DNA from: CAVPTL01 sp963729195
GTDB lineage: Bacteria > Actinomycetota > Thermoleophilia > Gaiellales > JAICJC01
NCBI GenBank assembly: GCA_963729195.1
Contig: CAVSNF010000025.1
Coordinates: 248,001-312,000, forward strand
Direction of reading: 5' to 3'
DNA: 64,000 nt
Of the stretch, positions 42,774 to 50,940 are shown one piece after another. Each line of letters starts with the position of its first letter. Within the stretch, counting starts at the first letter, position 1. The position numbers were made by a program, and so were the translations under genes. The notes below the pieces were generated by a model. That model had not been told where the DNA came from and did no database searches. It saw only the letters and a list, made by a program, of their open reading frames with translations.

Positions 42774-44984
42774 ATGGCGTGGATGTCACCCCAGGCGTGG
42801 GCGCGGCGATGTGCTGCACGACCATGGCGCACGGTGTTCACCTGGATCGCGCTGGTCGTGATTTCAGGGGGAATCTCGGCCGCGTTTTTGAGTGGCGGGC
42901 TGACCACGGCGAGCACCTTCACCGGCAGCCCTGACTCGAAGCGCGCCGACGACCTGCGCAGCGAGCGGCTCAACCAGAAGGTGCCGATCCGAGACGTGGT
43001 GATCGTCCAGGCCCAGAACGGAGCGAACACCGCTGGGGTGAAGGCCGTGGTGGCAGACATTCACAACCGCCTCGCCCAGCTGGGCCCGGCGGTCGTGCTG
43101 GTCGCACCGCTCGATCAGACGGCGGCCTCGCAGGACGGCCGAAGCGTGTTGCTGCCGCTCCAGATCCCGGGCGACATCGCCGACTCGGACGCGAAGATCA
43201 AACAGGTGATTGCCGTCGCCGATGCCGGTGCCCAGCCGGGCTACAAGGTGCTCGTGACCGGCGACGCGACGCTGGCGCGAGACCTCACCGCGCTTTCGGC
43301 GAGCGACCTGCAGAAGGGCGAGGCGATCGGCATCCCGATCGCCCTGGTGATCCTGATCTTCGTGTTCGGCGCGATCGTGGCGGCGCTGATTCCCGTGCTG
43401 CTGTCGTTGTTTGCGATCGCGGTTGGGATTGCCATCGTCGCGTTGATCGGAAACGTCTCGCCGCTGAGCTTCTTTGCCGTCAACATGCTGACGTTCATGG
43501 GGCTTGCGGTGGGAATCGACTACAGCCTGTTTGTCGTCTCGCGATTCCGTGAGGAGCGTGCCCGCGGCCTCGAGATCGAAGCGGCGATCGAGCGTGCTGC
43601 GGGCACCGCTGGGCGGGCGGTGGTGTTCTCCGGCATGACCGTGGTGTTGGCGCTGATCGGCATGCTGATCGTCCCTACCAAGATCTTCGTCAGCCTCGCC
43701 GTCGGTGCAATCGTGGTCGTGCTGGTGGCGGTGGTGGCGTCCATGACCCTGCTGCCGGCGATCCTGCGACTGCTGGGAGATCGCGTCAACAAGGGCCGGA
43801 TCCCGTTTCTCATGCGCGCCTCCCGCGAGGATGCCCGCGACGGCCTGCTGGCGCGGGCGGTGCAGGCAGCGATGCGGCATTCGGCCGTCAGCGCAACCGT
43901 CGCGGTCGGGCTGCTGCTGCTCGCGGCAGTACCCGCGCTTTCGATCAACACCGGCGCGGCGGGCGTGTCGTCGCTGCCCGACAGTCTCCAGGCCAAGCAG
44001 GGGTTCGTGGTCTTGGATCGCGACTTCTCGGCCGGGCAGGTAACGCCTGCGGATATCGTCATCGACGGACCTGTGGGCACGGCCCCGGTCACCTCGGCGG
44101 TGGATGCCCTCAAGACCCGGCTGGCGAGTGATCCCCGCTTCGGCGATCCCACCGTCACCGCCTACCCGTCAAAGGACCTGGCCGTGGTGAGCGTGCCGGT
44201 GGCCGGTGACTCGACATCGCAGGCCGCCCAGGACGCGGTCAACATGCTGCGCCACGACGCCATCCCCGCGGCGTTTGCCGATACCGATGCCAAGGTGTAT
44301 GTGAGCGGCGCGACCGCGCAGAATCTTGACTTCTTCGCGATCACCGACAAGTACCTGCCGATCGTGTTTGGGTTGGTGCTCGGACTCAGCTTCATCCTGC
44401 TGCTGCTGGCGTTCCGATCCGTGGTGGTGCCGATCACGAGCATCATCATGAACCTGCTGTCGGTGGGAGCCGCATACGGCCTGCTGGTGTTTGTCACGCA
44501 GGAGGGACACGGAGCCGGAATCCTCGGATTCCATCGGGTCGACACCATCGAATCGTGGATCCCGCTGTTCCTCTTCTCAGTGCTGTTCGGACTGTCCATG
44601 GACTACCAGGTGTTCCTGCTCTCTCGCATCCGCGAGCGGTATGACGAGACCGGAAACACCCACGAGGCGGTCACCTACGGGATCGGCTCCACCGCCCACC
44701 TGATCACCGGTGCGGCATTGATCATGGTGGCGGTGTTCGCCGGCTTTGCCTCAGGCGACCTGGTGATGTTCCAGCAGATGGGCTTCGGGCTCGGAGTCGC
44801 CATCCTGGTCGATGCCACAATCGTGCGGGTGGTGCTGATGCCCGCCACCATGGAGTTGCTCGGCGACCGCAACTGGTACCTCCCCCACTGGCTGGAGTGG
44901 CTGCCCGATCTGCGCGTCGAGGGAGATGCCCTTCCGCAACCCCAGCCGGGGCCTGCGACGCCAGGTGCGCCGACCCCGACGTGA
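42774..44984 (+). CDS. MMPL/RND-superfamily exporter
   Basis: 736 residues with the duplicated RND layout: one helix, a periplasmic-type loop of about 150 residues, five helices, then the same again. Sequence marks are GIDYSLFVVSRFREERARGL in the first half and GLSMDYQVFLLSRIRERYDE in the second, the proton-relay helices of MmpL/YdfJ-type exporters. C-terminus is Pro-rich. AGGAGG precedes the start. Substrates in this family are lipids or drugs; nothing here specifies which. It ends seven bases from the convergent DHA2 gene. Confidence 0.9.
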   Translation: MAWMSPQAWARRCAARPWRTVFTWIALVVISGGISAAFLSGGLTTASTFTGSPDSKRADDLRSERLNQKVPIRDVVIVQAQNGANTAGVKAVVADIHNRLAQLGPAVVLVAPLDQTAASQDGRSVLLPLQIPGDIADSDAKIKQVIAVADAGAQPGYKVLVTGDATLARDLTALSASDLQKGEAIGIPIALVILIFVFGAIVAALIPVLLSLFAIAVGIAIVALIGNVSPLSFFAVNMLTFMGLAVGIDYSLFVVSRFREERARGLEIEAAIERAAGTAGRAVVFSGMTVVLALIGMLIVPTKIFVSLAVGAIVVVLVAVVASMTLLPAILRLLGDRVNKGRIPFLMRASREDARDGLLARAVQAAMRHSAVSATVAVGLLLLAAVPALSINTGAAGVSSLPDSLQAKQGFVVLDRDFSAGQVTPADIVIDGPVGTAPVTSAVDALKTRLASDPRFGDPTVTAYPSKDLAVVSVPVAGDSTSQAAQDAVNMLRHDAIPAAFADTDAKVYVSGATAQNLDFFAITDKYLPIVFGLVLGLSFILLLLAFRSVVVPITSIIMNLLSVGAAYGLLVFVTQEGHGAGILGFHRVDTIESWIPLFLFSVLFGLSMDYQVFLLSRIRERYDETGNTHEAVTYGIGSTAHLITGAALIMVAVFAGFASGDLVMFQQMGFGLGVAILVDATIVRVVLMPATMELLGDRNWYLPHWLEWLPDLRVEGDALPQPQPGPATPGAPTPT

Positions 44985-44991
44985 CCGCGGC

Positions 44992-46560
44992 TCACATCTC
45001 GACTGTGTGAGCCCGCCCCACCGGCGCGGCCTGGCCTGCGTCCGCCCTCGACTCGGCGCGGCCCGGAGCCCGCACGGCCACGAACAGCGCTCCGACGAGC
45101 AGCACCGCCGCCGCTCCCAGCAGCGCCTGGTGAAGGCCGGACAGAAACGCGCTCTCGGCGTGCTGGACGAGTAGCTGCCCGGGCGCGCCGAGATGAGCTC
45201 CGATGGCCTGGGCTCCGGCCAGCGACGCGGTTGCCTTGTCTGAGATCGCCGGTGGAAGTGCCGAGACGTGGTCGCTCAGATTGGAGCGATAGCCACTGTT
45301 GAACAGGCTGCCGATGACGGCGATGCCAAGCGCACCGCCAAGCTCGCGCGACACATCGTTGACCGCCGATGCGACCCCCTGCTTCTCCCGCGGGAGGGAG
45401 GCAACGATCGCCGTCGTGGCGGGCGCTCCGGCCAACGCCATGCCCGCACCGAACGGAAGCAGCCCGGCCAGGAACAGCCAGTAGTCCGAGTCCGTGCCGA
45501 GGGTCGAGAGAATCATGAATCCGGTTGCCATCAGGCTGAGTCCGGTGGCACCGGCCACGCGGATCCCGACCCGGCCGGCAATCATCGGCGCCACCCGCGA
45601 GAGGGGGATCACGACCAGCGCCATCGGCAGGAGCGCCGCCGAGGCATGCAGCGGTGAGTAGCCCTTGACCAGCTGGAGATACGGCAAGGCCAGAAACAGG
45701 AACCCGAACGCGGCGAAGAACTGCACCGTGATGGAGAGGGAGCCGGCGCCGAAGCCGCGGCGCAGGAAGTTTCGCGGGTCGAGCATGGGCTCACCGCGAC
45801 GAAGCTCCCAGTCGACGAACAGCGCGATACCCGCGAGTCCGGCGATGACCGCGCCGGCGTTGGTGGGATCCGACCACCCGCTCTCGGGTACCTCGTTGAT
45901 GCCATACACGAGCATCGCCAGAGCGGCAACCGAGATCACGGTGCCGATCGGGTCAAGCCGTGGCGGCCGAGACTCACGGGTGGCGGGCACAACTGCAATC
46001 GTCCCGAGCAGGGCGAGGGTCGCCATGATGACGTTGACGACGAAGATCGACGGCCACGCGAACCACTCCAGCAGGATCCCGGAGGCGAGCAATCCAAGCA
46101 CGCCGCCACCGGCCGCGACCCCAACCCAGGTGCCCACGGCCTTGCCCCGCTCCTCGGGCGGAAACACGGTCGTGATCACCGAGAGCGTCACCGGCATGAC
46201 ACACGCTGCGCCGACTCCCATCCCCACCCGCAGTCCGATCAGTTCGGCCGGTGAGTTGAGGAAGATGGCAAGCAGCGAGGCCAGTCCGTACACCGACAGC
46301 CCCAGGATCAACAGCGGCTTTCGACCGACCCGATCACCGATCGCACCGGCCGGCAGCAGCAGCGCGGCGAACGCCAACGCGTAGGCGTCCACGATCCACT
46401 GCAGCTGTGTCTGGGTGGCGCCGGTATCGCGGGCGATGTCCGGCAGCGCCACGTTCAGGCTCGCCACCGCGGCGACCACCATCATCAGTGCCAGGCACAT
46501 CACGCGCAGCACCGCCGCGCGCTGCTTGCCCTCGCTCGCAAATGTGACTGGTGTGCTCAT
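44992..46560 (-). CDS. DHA2-family drug exporter (EmrB/QacA-like)
   Basis: 522 residues, about 14 membrane spans. Begins MSTPVTFASEGKQRAAVLRV; motif A is GAIGDRVGRKPLLILGLSVY; the antiporter motif C region is ASGILLEWFAWPSIFVVNVI. Expression is under a promoter whose spacer holds a TetR-type operator, with the tetR gene divergent next door. This is the standard design of a drug-inducible efflux pump. Confidence 0.93.
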   Translation of the reverse strand: MSTPVTFASEGKQRAAVLRVMCLALMMVVAAVASLNVALPDIARDTGATQTQLQWIVDAYALAFAALLLPAGAIGDRVGRKPLLILGLSVYGLASLLAIFLNSPAELIGLRVGMGVGAACVMPVTLSVITTVFPPEERGKAVGTWVGVAAGGGVLGLLASGILLEWFAWPSIFVVNVIMATLALLGTIAVVPATRESRPPRLDPIGTVISVAALAMLVYGINEVPESGWSDPTNAGAVIAGLAGIALFVDWELRRGEPMLDPRNFLRRGFGAGSLSITVQFFAAFGFLFLALPYLQLVKGYSPLHASAALLPMALVVIPLSRVAPMIAGRVGIRVAGATGLSLMATGFMILSTLGTDSDYWLFLAGLLPFGAGMALAGAPATTAIVASLPREKQGVASAVNDVSRELGGALGIAVIGSLFNSGYRSNLSDHVSALPPAISDKATASLAGAQAIGAHLGAPGQLLVQHAESAFLSGLHQALLGAAAVLLVGALFVAVRAPGRAESRADAGQAAPVGRAHTVEM

Positions 46561-46577
46561 GTGTCCTCCCCCAAAGA

Positions 46578-46605
46578 TTTATAATTCAACGCCTGTTGAA
46601 GTCAA
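46578..46605 (-). promoter_or_regulatory. Promoter with TetR-type operator
   Basis: On the minus strand TTGACT, 16 bases, TATAAA: a near-consensus promoter for the DHA2 exporter. The spacer (46585-46600) is the palindrome TTCAAC-N4-GTTGAA. A repressor bound there would block the polymerase directly. The tetR gene's own -10 (TATAGA at about 46610) is beside it, so both genes could be controlled from one site. Confidence 0.8.
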
Positions 46606-46623
46606 CGAGTATAGACTTCCTCC

Positions 46624-47250
46624 ATGACCTCGTCAAATGAACTCCCAGCACGCACCGGTCGACGCCCCGGGGCAAACCAGACGCGCACCCAGATCGCGGC
46701 GGCCGCGCGCACCCAGTTCGCAGAGGCGGGCTACGAGCGCGCCACGTTTCGCAGCATCGCCACCGCCGCCGGCGTCGACCCCGCTCTGGTGGTGCATTTC
46801 TACGGTTCCAAGGCCGACCTCTTCAGGCAGGTGATGGGACTTCCACCGGCGGTTGCCGACGCACTCGTGGCCATCGCCGACCTGCCCCGCGATCAGCTTG
46901 GCCGGCACCTCGCCGAACTCGTCGTCGGAGCACTCGAAAGCCCCGAGACGCGACCGATCGTGCTGGGCAGGATCCGCTGCGCCTCCTCCCACCCCGACGC
47001 CGCTGCACTCGTCCGTGAGACCGTCACCCGCGACCTCGCCAGGCTGACCTCAGCGATCACCACCGACCAGCCCGACACGCGCGCTGTGATGATCGGAGCG
47101 CTCGTGGTCGGAATCGCGCTGGCCCGCTACGTGGTTTTGGTCGAACCGCTCGCATCGCTCCCACCCCAGCAGGTGGTCGAGTTGCTGTCGCCGAGCTTTC
47201 AGCGGTACCTGGTCGAGCCACTCAGCAGCTCGTCCAGCGGGAACTCCTGA
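46624..47250 (+). CDS. TetR-family repressor
   Basis: 208 residues. N-terminal helix-turn-helix: TRTQIAAAARTQFAEAGYER, ATFRSIATAAGVDPALVVHF, YGSKADLFRQV. The C-terminal ligand domain has DQLGRHLAELVVGALESPE and ends ELLSPSFQRYLVEP, typical of the TetR subgroup with the C-terminal domain common in actinobacteria. It controls, most likely, the divergent DHA2 pump. Its last 52 bases overlap the convergent C45 hydrolase gene. Confidence 0.92.
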   Translation: MTSSNELPARTGRRPGANQTRTQIAAAARTQFAEAGYERATFRSIATAAGVDPALVVHFYGSKADLFRQVMGLPPAVADALVAIADLPRDQLGRHLAELVVGALESPETRPIVLGRIRCASSHPDAAALVRETVTRDLARLTSAITTDQPDTRAVMIGALVVGIALARYVVLVEPLASLPPQQVVELLSPSFQRYLVEPLSSSSSGNS

Positions 47251-48314
47251 AACGGCGTGCTGCAGGGCTGCCCCGGGGCGAGCCACATGACGCCGGCCTC
47301 GACGTCACACACCATCCCGAACTGGATGGCCGATCCCTCCTCGCCGTCAGCCGGATCGGGATGCACGCAGATGTCCTGACCCGAAGCGCCGTGGTCGGCG
47401 AGCATCCGCATGGCGTCCTGCGCAGTTCGCGGAGCATCGCCGTCAAGCAGCGCCCGCGCACGGTCGAGGCGCGACAGCGACCCCGCCGAAGGCGTCTCCC
47501 CCGCCTCGGCCACGTCGGCATCAAGCGCGTGATTGGTGTGCACCGGTGCCTCGATCAGCGCCTCCCGGGTGGCCGTCACCTCCAGGATGAAGCCGTCACC
47601 ACCGCGAAACGCGTACATGTAGCTGTACCCGCCCGCGCGGCCCGGCCGGGTGGCCCGGCGAAGCGCATCGGCCCGATCGACGGCCTCCACACCGTCGCGT
47701 CCCAACAGCGCTCGGGGGACACCGACCCGCTCGTCGCTGCCGGTGAGCGACATCAATCCCAGCGCTCCGCCGCGAGCATTCATCCCCACCAAGGGGAGCG
47801 TCCCGACCGAGGCGGGCGCCACGATCGCGACCTCGTCATCGGTGTCCGGGCGCTCGACGATCACCGCCACCCCGCCGTCGTCACCCGCATACCACTGCTC
47901 GTTGTGGGCGAGGATGGTGGTGTCGGCCGCGTTGATCACGAAGTCGGTGCAGCGCTCGATCGGAGCCGGCGGCGGCGCTGGGCTGAGCGTGACACCGGCG
48001 GGCGGGGCCACCGATCCTTCGAGCACGGCGTACAGCTCCTCGAATGCGTTCACGGCAAAGACGTCGAGAAACCTCAGGCCGCTGCCCTCGGCGATGCCTT
48101 CCAGGTGAGCGACCAGGCGGGGGACGCTTCGCCGTGCGGCCGCCAGGTAGGGCGCCAGCAGCGGCTCCAGGTCGCGGTCGGCCAGCCCGTGCCGGCGGGT
48201 ATATCGGAGGGTGAACTCAACCGCGCGGGCATGCCCATCGGCCAACGCGCGACCGATGATCCGGCCCCGCTGGATCGGATTGCCATCGGCATACACAATC
48301 TGGAGATCACTCAT
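47199..48314 (-). CDS. Peptidase C45 / acyl-CoA:6-APA acyltransferase-like N-terminal nucleophile hydrolase
   Basis: 371 residues. The N-terminal helical region (GRIIGRALADGHARAVEFTL, LEGIAEGSGLRFLDVFAVNA) is followed by ERCTDFVI, where the Cys is the autocatalytic nucleophile of the C45 family. Next come ADTTILAHNEQWYAGDDG and GMNARGGALGLMSLTG. Such proenzymes self-cleave before the Cys and hydrolyse or transfer acyl groups on amides. Substrate unknown. Divergent from the ArsR gene. Confidence 0.85.
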   Translation of the reverse strand: MSDLQIVYADGNPIQRGRIIGRALADGHARAVEFTLRYTRRHGLADRDLEPLLAPYLAAARRSVPRLVAHLEGIAEGSGLRFLDVFAVNAFEELYAVLEGSVAPPAGVTLSPAPPPAPIERCTDFVINAADTTILAHNEQWYAGDDGGVAVIVERPDTDDEVAIVAPASVGTLPLVGMNARGGALGLMSLTGSDERVGVPRALLGRDGVEAVDRADALRRATRPGRAGGYSYMYAFRGGDGFILEVTATREALIEAPVHTNHALDADVAEAGETPSAGSLSRLDRARALLDGDAPRTAQDAMRMLADHGASGQDICVHPDPADGEEGSAIQFGMVCDVEAGVMWLAPGQPCSTPFQEFPLDELLSGSTRYR

Positions 48315-48352
48315 CCACCGCTATTGGACCACGCGAACACACTCCGCCGACG

Positions 48353-48370
48353 TTCAAACGCTCGTTAGAA
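48353..48370. promoter_or_regulatory. ArsR/CmtR-type operator
   Basis: Dyad TTCAAACG-CT-CGTTAGAA, seven of eight pairs matching. It overlaps a TAGAAT -10 box (48366-48371) lying six bases before the ATG of the ArsR-family gene, so the message may be leaderless and self-repressed. Position and form suit an ArsR-family site. Confidence 0.65.
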
Positions 48371-48377
48371 TGTGCCA

Positions 48378-48737
48378 ATGGACGTTGATCGCTGTGATCT
48401 GCTCTGTCTCGACCTGGAACGGGCCGAGGTGCTGCGCAGGAACCGCCTCGACCTGTCGGTGGCCGAGGGTCGCGCCGCTCGAGCAAGCGCACTCGGGGAT
48501 TCCACCCGCCTTCAGATCTTGGGTGCGCTGAGGGACGGTGGCGAGCTGTGCGTGTGCGATCTCGCCTGGATCATGGAGCGATCCGACGCGCTCGTCTCAC
48601 ACCACCTGAGGGTCTTGCGCACCGCCGGCCTGGTGGCGTCTCGCAGGGACGGCAAGATGGTGATGTATAGCCTGGTCGAGCAGGGCGAACTGCTCCTGGG
48701 CGTGCTGATCCCCAGTGGAAAGGCGGTGCCGGCGTGA
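48378..48737 (+). CDS. ArsR-family metal-sensing repressor (CmtR/CadC-like)
   Basis: 119 residues from the ATG; a GTG two codons upstream is also possible. An N-terminal CDLLCLDLERAE and the pair ELCVCDLAWIM in the DNA-recognition region are the cysteine arrangement of cadmium/lead sensors. The winged helix reads GDSTRLQILGALRDGG and SDALVSHHLRVLRTAGLVAS, then RRDGKMVMYSL. It overlaps the cation-efflux gene by four bases (GTGA), so metal binding should release its own operon. Confidence 0.92.
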   Translation: MDVDRCDLLCLDLERAEVLRRNRLDLSVAEGRAARASALGDSTRLQILGALRDGGELCVCDLAWIMERSDALVSHHLRVLRTAGLVASRRDGKMVMYSLVEQGELLLGVLIPSGKAVPA

Positions 48738-49402
48738 GCAGTCAGGTTCCGCTCACCCAGATCCAGCCGGCGCGCCGGCTCCCCGTACTCGCCGCATCGG
48801 AACGGGCGCGGTTGGAGCGGCGCGCGAAACTGCTCGCCTGGGGCGGCAATGCATGGCACCTGATTGAGTTTGCGATCGCCGTCACTGCCGGCATCGCCGC
48901 CGGCTCGGTGGCGCTGGTGGCGTTCGGAGTCGACTCGTTGATCGAGCTGCTCGCCGGCGGGGTGGTGATCTGGCTGTTCTCCGGTGGCCGCGGCTCATCG
49001 GCCGTGGCCGAGCGACGCGCGCAGCGACTGATCGCGCTCTCGTTCTACCTGTTGGCCGGATACGTCGTGATCGAGTCGCTGCGAGCCTTCCTGGGTGCCC
49101 ACCCGGATGCCAGCTGGGTCGGCATCGGCCTGGCGGCGATCACCGCCCCGACCATGCCGCTCTTGGCACGCGCAAAACAGGATGTCGGCCGCCGGCTGGG
49201 GTCGCGGGCGACGGAATCGGAGGGAGCGCAGAACATGATCTGCGCGTACCTCAGTGTGGCCCTGCTGGTCGGCCTCGGAGCCAACGCGCTGCTGGGCTGG
49301 TGGTGGGCAGACCCGCTGTCGGGTCTCGTGATTGCCGCGGTTGCCCTGCGTGAAGGCCGAAACTCGTGGCGCGGAGACGCCTGCGCAAGCGGCTGTTGCT
49401 GA
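48734..49402 (+). CDS. Cation diffusion facilitator-like metal transporter (membrane domain only)
   Basis: 222 residues, five to six membrane helices. AWHLIEFAIAVTAGIAAGSV and FGVDSLIELLAGGVVIW supply the His/Glu and Asp residues that form the CDF transport site. The usual cytoplasmic dimer domain is absent, and the protein ends with a cysteine cluster (GDACASGCC) that could bind soft metal. Start GTG overlaps the arsR stop. A Cd/Zn/Pb efflux role follows from the regulator. Confidence 0.85.
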   Translation: MSSQVPLTQIQPARRLPVLAASERARLERRAKLLAWGGNAWHLIEFAIAVTAGIAAGSVALVAFGVDSLIELLAGGVVIWLFSGGRGSSAVAERRAQRLIALSFYLLAGYVVIESLRAFLGAHPDASWVGIGLAAITAPTMPLLARAKQDVGRRLGSRATESEGAQNMICAYLSVALLVGLGANALLGWWWADPLSGLVIAAVALREGRNSWRGDACASGCC

Positions 49403-49743
49403 GATTCACGCCGGTGGCAATACCCGGTTCATCGGGGTGATTCGTCGTCATTGAGGGCCATTTCGCACCGCGTACCAATAGGTTGGCGTCAGCCAACGCT
49501 CAGATTGGAGCAGCCGTGTGTGCCACCCAGCCACGAGTACTGATTCCACGGCGGCGTCGCCAACGCTCCCGCATACCAGCTGGAGATCTCGGCGTTTGGC
49601 TACAACCCGGGAGACACCGGCCTCGAGCGGGCGTATCCGTGGCTCGGCTTCCGCATCGGCGTGATCGGAGACGTCACCCCGAGCGGCGGCTGATCTTGGC
49701 ATCAGGCTAACGCTCAACCGGCATCGGTTACGGTCAGGGCCGC
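49403..49743. other. Intergenic region with a possible gene remnant
   Basis: 341 bases without a convincing gene. A frame open from a TGA to 49693 on the plus strand (about 49539-49693) reads YQLEISAFGYNPGDTGLERA then YPWLGFRIGVIGDVTPSGG, which looks like the end of a beta-rich protein but has no start. A small stem TTGGC-GTCA-GCCAA lies near 49490. No promoter stands out except directly before the MFS gene. Confidence 0.4.
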
Positions 49744-50919
49744 ATGCGCCGATTGGTCCTCCTCATCTCCGCGCTGATGGTGCTCGACACCATCTCCTTC
49801 GCGGCTGTGATCCCCCTGCTCCCGCACTACCGACAAGAGTTGGGGCTGAGCCCGTTCAGCGCCGGGGTGCTGCTGGCGTCCTATAGCGCCGCAGTGCTGC
49901 TGTTTGCAGTTCCGTCGGGGCGGCTCTCCGACGTGCTGGGGCCAAAACGGATGTCCGCGGCCGGCGCCGTCTCCCTGATGGTCGGGCTCGCGCTGATGGC
50001 GGTCGCGCATTCATTTGCGCTGCTGCTGGTCGCCAGGGTGCTGCAGGGCGCAGCCGACGCCGTCGCCTGGAGCGCCGGAATCGCATGGGTCTCATCGGCA
50101 TCCCCCGCCGAGAAGCGCGGCGGGCGCATCGGCCTCGTCCAAGCTGCCGCGTCGATCGGCTTCATCGCCGGTCCGGCGATCGGCGCAATCGCAGTCAGCG
50201 GAGTCGGGATCGCGCCAACCTTCCTCGCGCTGTCCGGCCTTGCCGCCGTGCTGCTGATGCTGGTGCTGGCCACGCCGGCTCCCCGACAACCTCTGGAGGA
50301 AGGTGCCCGGCCGGCGATCGCTCCGGTGCTCGCCGCCTGCCTTCGCCAATCACTGATCGCGGCCAGCATGATCGTGATCTTCGTGGCTGCCATCGTCGGG
50401 GGTGCGCTGCAGTTGCTGGTCACACTGCAACTCGCCGACGGTGGAATGAGCGGCTCTCGGATCGGAGTGGTGTACACGGTCGGGGCGGTGCTGGCATCGG
50501 CCGTCGCCGTCCTCAGCGGTCGAGGTGGTGACCGGTTTGGCCGGATTCCGTTGGCGGTCGGCGGCACCGCCGTGCTGGGGGCGATGGTCGCAACGCTCGC
50601 CCTCCCGCTCTCCGTACCGTGGTTCGTCGTGCTCGTGATCATCGTGTTCGGGCTGGAAGCGGTGCTCTACGCCACGGCCTACCCGCTCAGCGTGGACGGA
50701 GCCGACCGCTCAGCGATCGGCCACGGAGTGGTGTTGGGCATCGTCAATCTCTCCTGGGGAATCGGCGCCGTGATCGGCCCGCTGGCGGCGCCGGGTCTGA
50801 GCCACCTCGCTGGATCCGACGGAGCCTATGTGCTGCTGGCAGTGTTCAGCCTGGGGGCTTGCCTGGTGGTTCGGGCGAAGACGGGTAGTCGGCGCCTGAC
50901 CGCGACGCTAGGCGGTTGA
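49744..50919 (+). CDS. MFS transporter
   Basis: 391 residues, 12 hydrophobic segments. MRRLVLLISALMVLDTISFA starts the protein; motif A is SGRLSDVLGPKRMSAAG. A second related loop RGGDRFGRIPLAVGG opens the C-terminal half. General drug-H+ antiporter-like (DHA1 size). The last codons fall in a 20-bp tandem duplication shared with the end of the convergent regulator gene. Confidence 0.88.
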   Translation: MRRLVLLISALMVLDTISFAAVIPLLPHYRQELGLSPFSAGVLLASYSAAVLLFAVPSGRLSDVLGPKRMSAAGAVSLMVGLALMAVAHSFALLLVARVLQGAADAVAWSAGIAWVSSASPAEKRGGRIGLVQAAASIGFIAGPAIGAIAVSGVGIAPTFLALSGLAAVLLMLVLATPAPRQPLEEGARPAIAPVLAACLRQSLIAASMIVIFVAAIVGGALQLLVTLQLADGGMSGSRIGVVYTVGAVLASAVAVLSGRGGDRFGRIPLAVGGTAVLGAMVATLALPLSVPWFVVLVIIVFGLEAVLYATAYPLSVDGADRSAIGHGVVLGIVNLSWGIGAVIGPLAAPGLSHLAGSDGAYVLLAVFSLGACLVVRAKTGSRRLTATLGG

Positions 50920-50940
50920 CCGCGACGCTAGGCGGTTGAC
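50897..50940. repeat. Tandem duplication of a 20-bp unit
   Basis: TGACCGCGACGCTAGGCGGT occurs twice with no gap, followed by TGAC. The unit encodes the last codons and stop of the MFS gene (TATLGG, stop) and, on the other strand, the last codons and stop of the cyclase-type gene (STA, stop). Each gene therefore has a duplicated end. A slippage event is the simplest origin. Confidence 0.85.

Noticed and set aside
49490..49720. Similar 19-base segments (CAGCCAACGCTCAGATTGG and CAGGCTAACGCTCAACCGG) flanking the remnant at 49539-49693 as insertion direct repeats
   Set aside because: Only about 14 of 19 bases agree and there is no transposase or inverted end, so chance similarity cannot be excluded.
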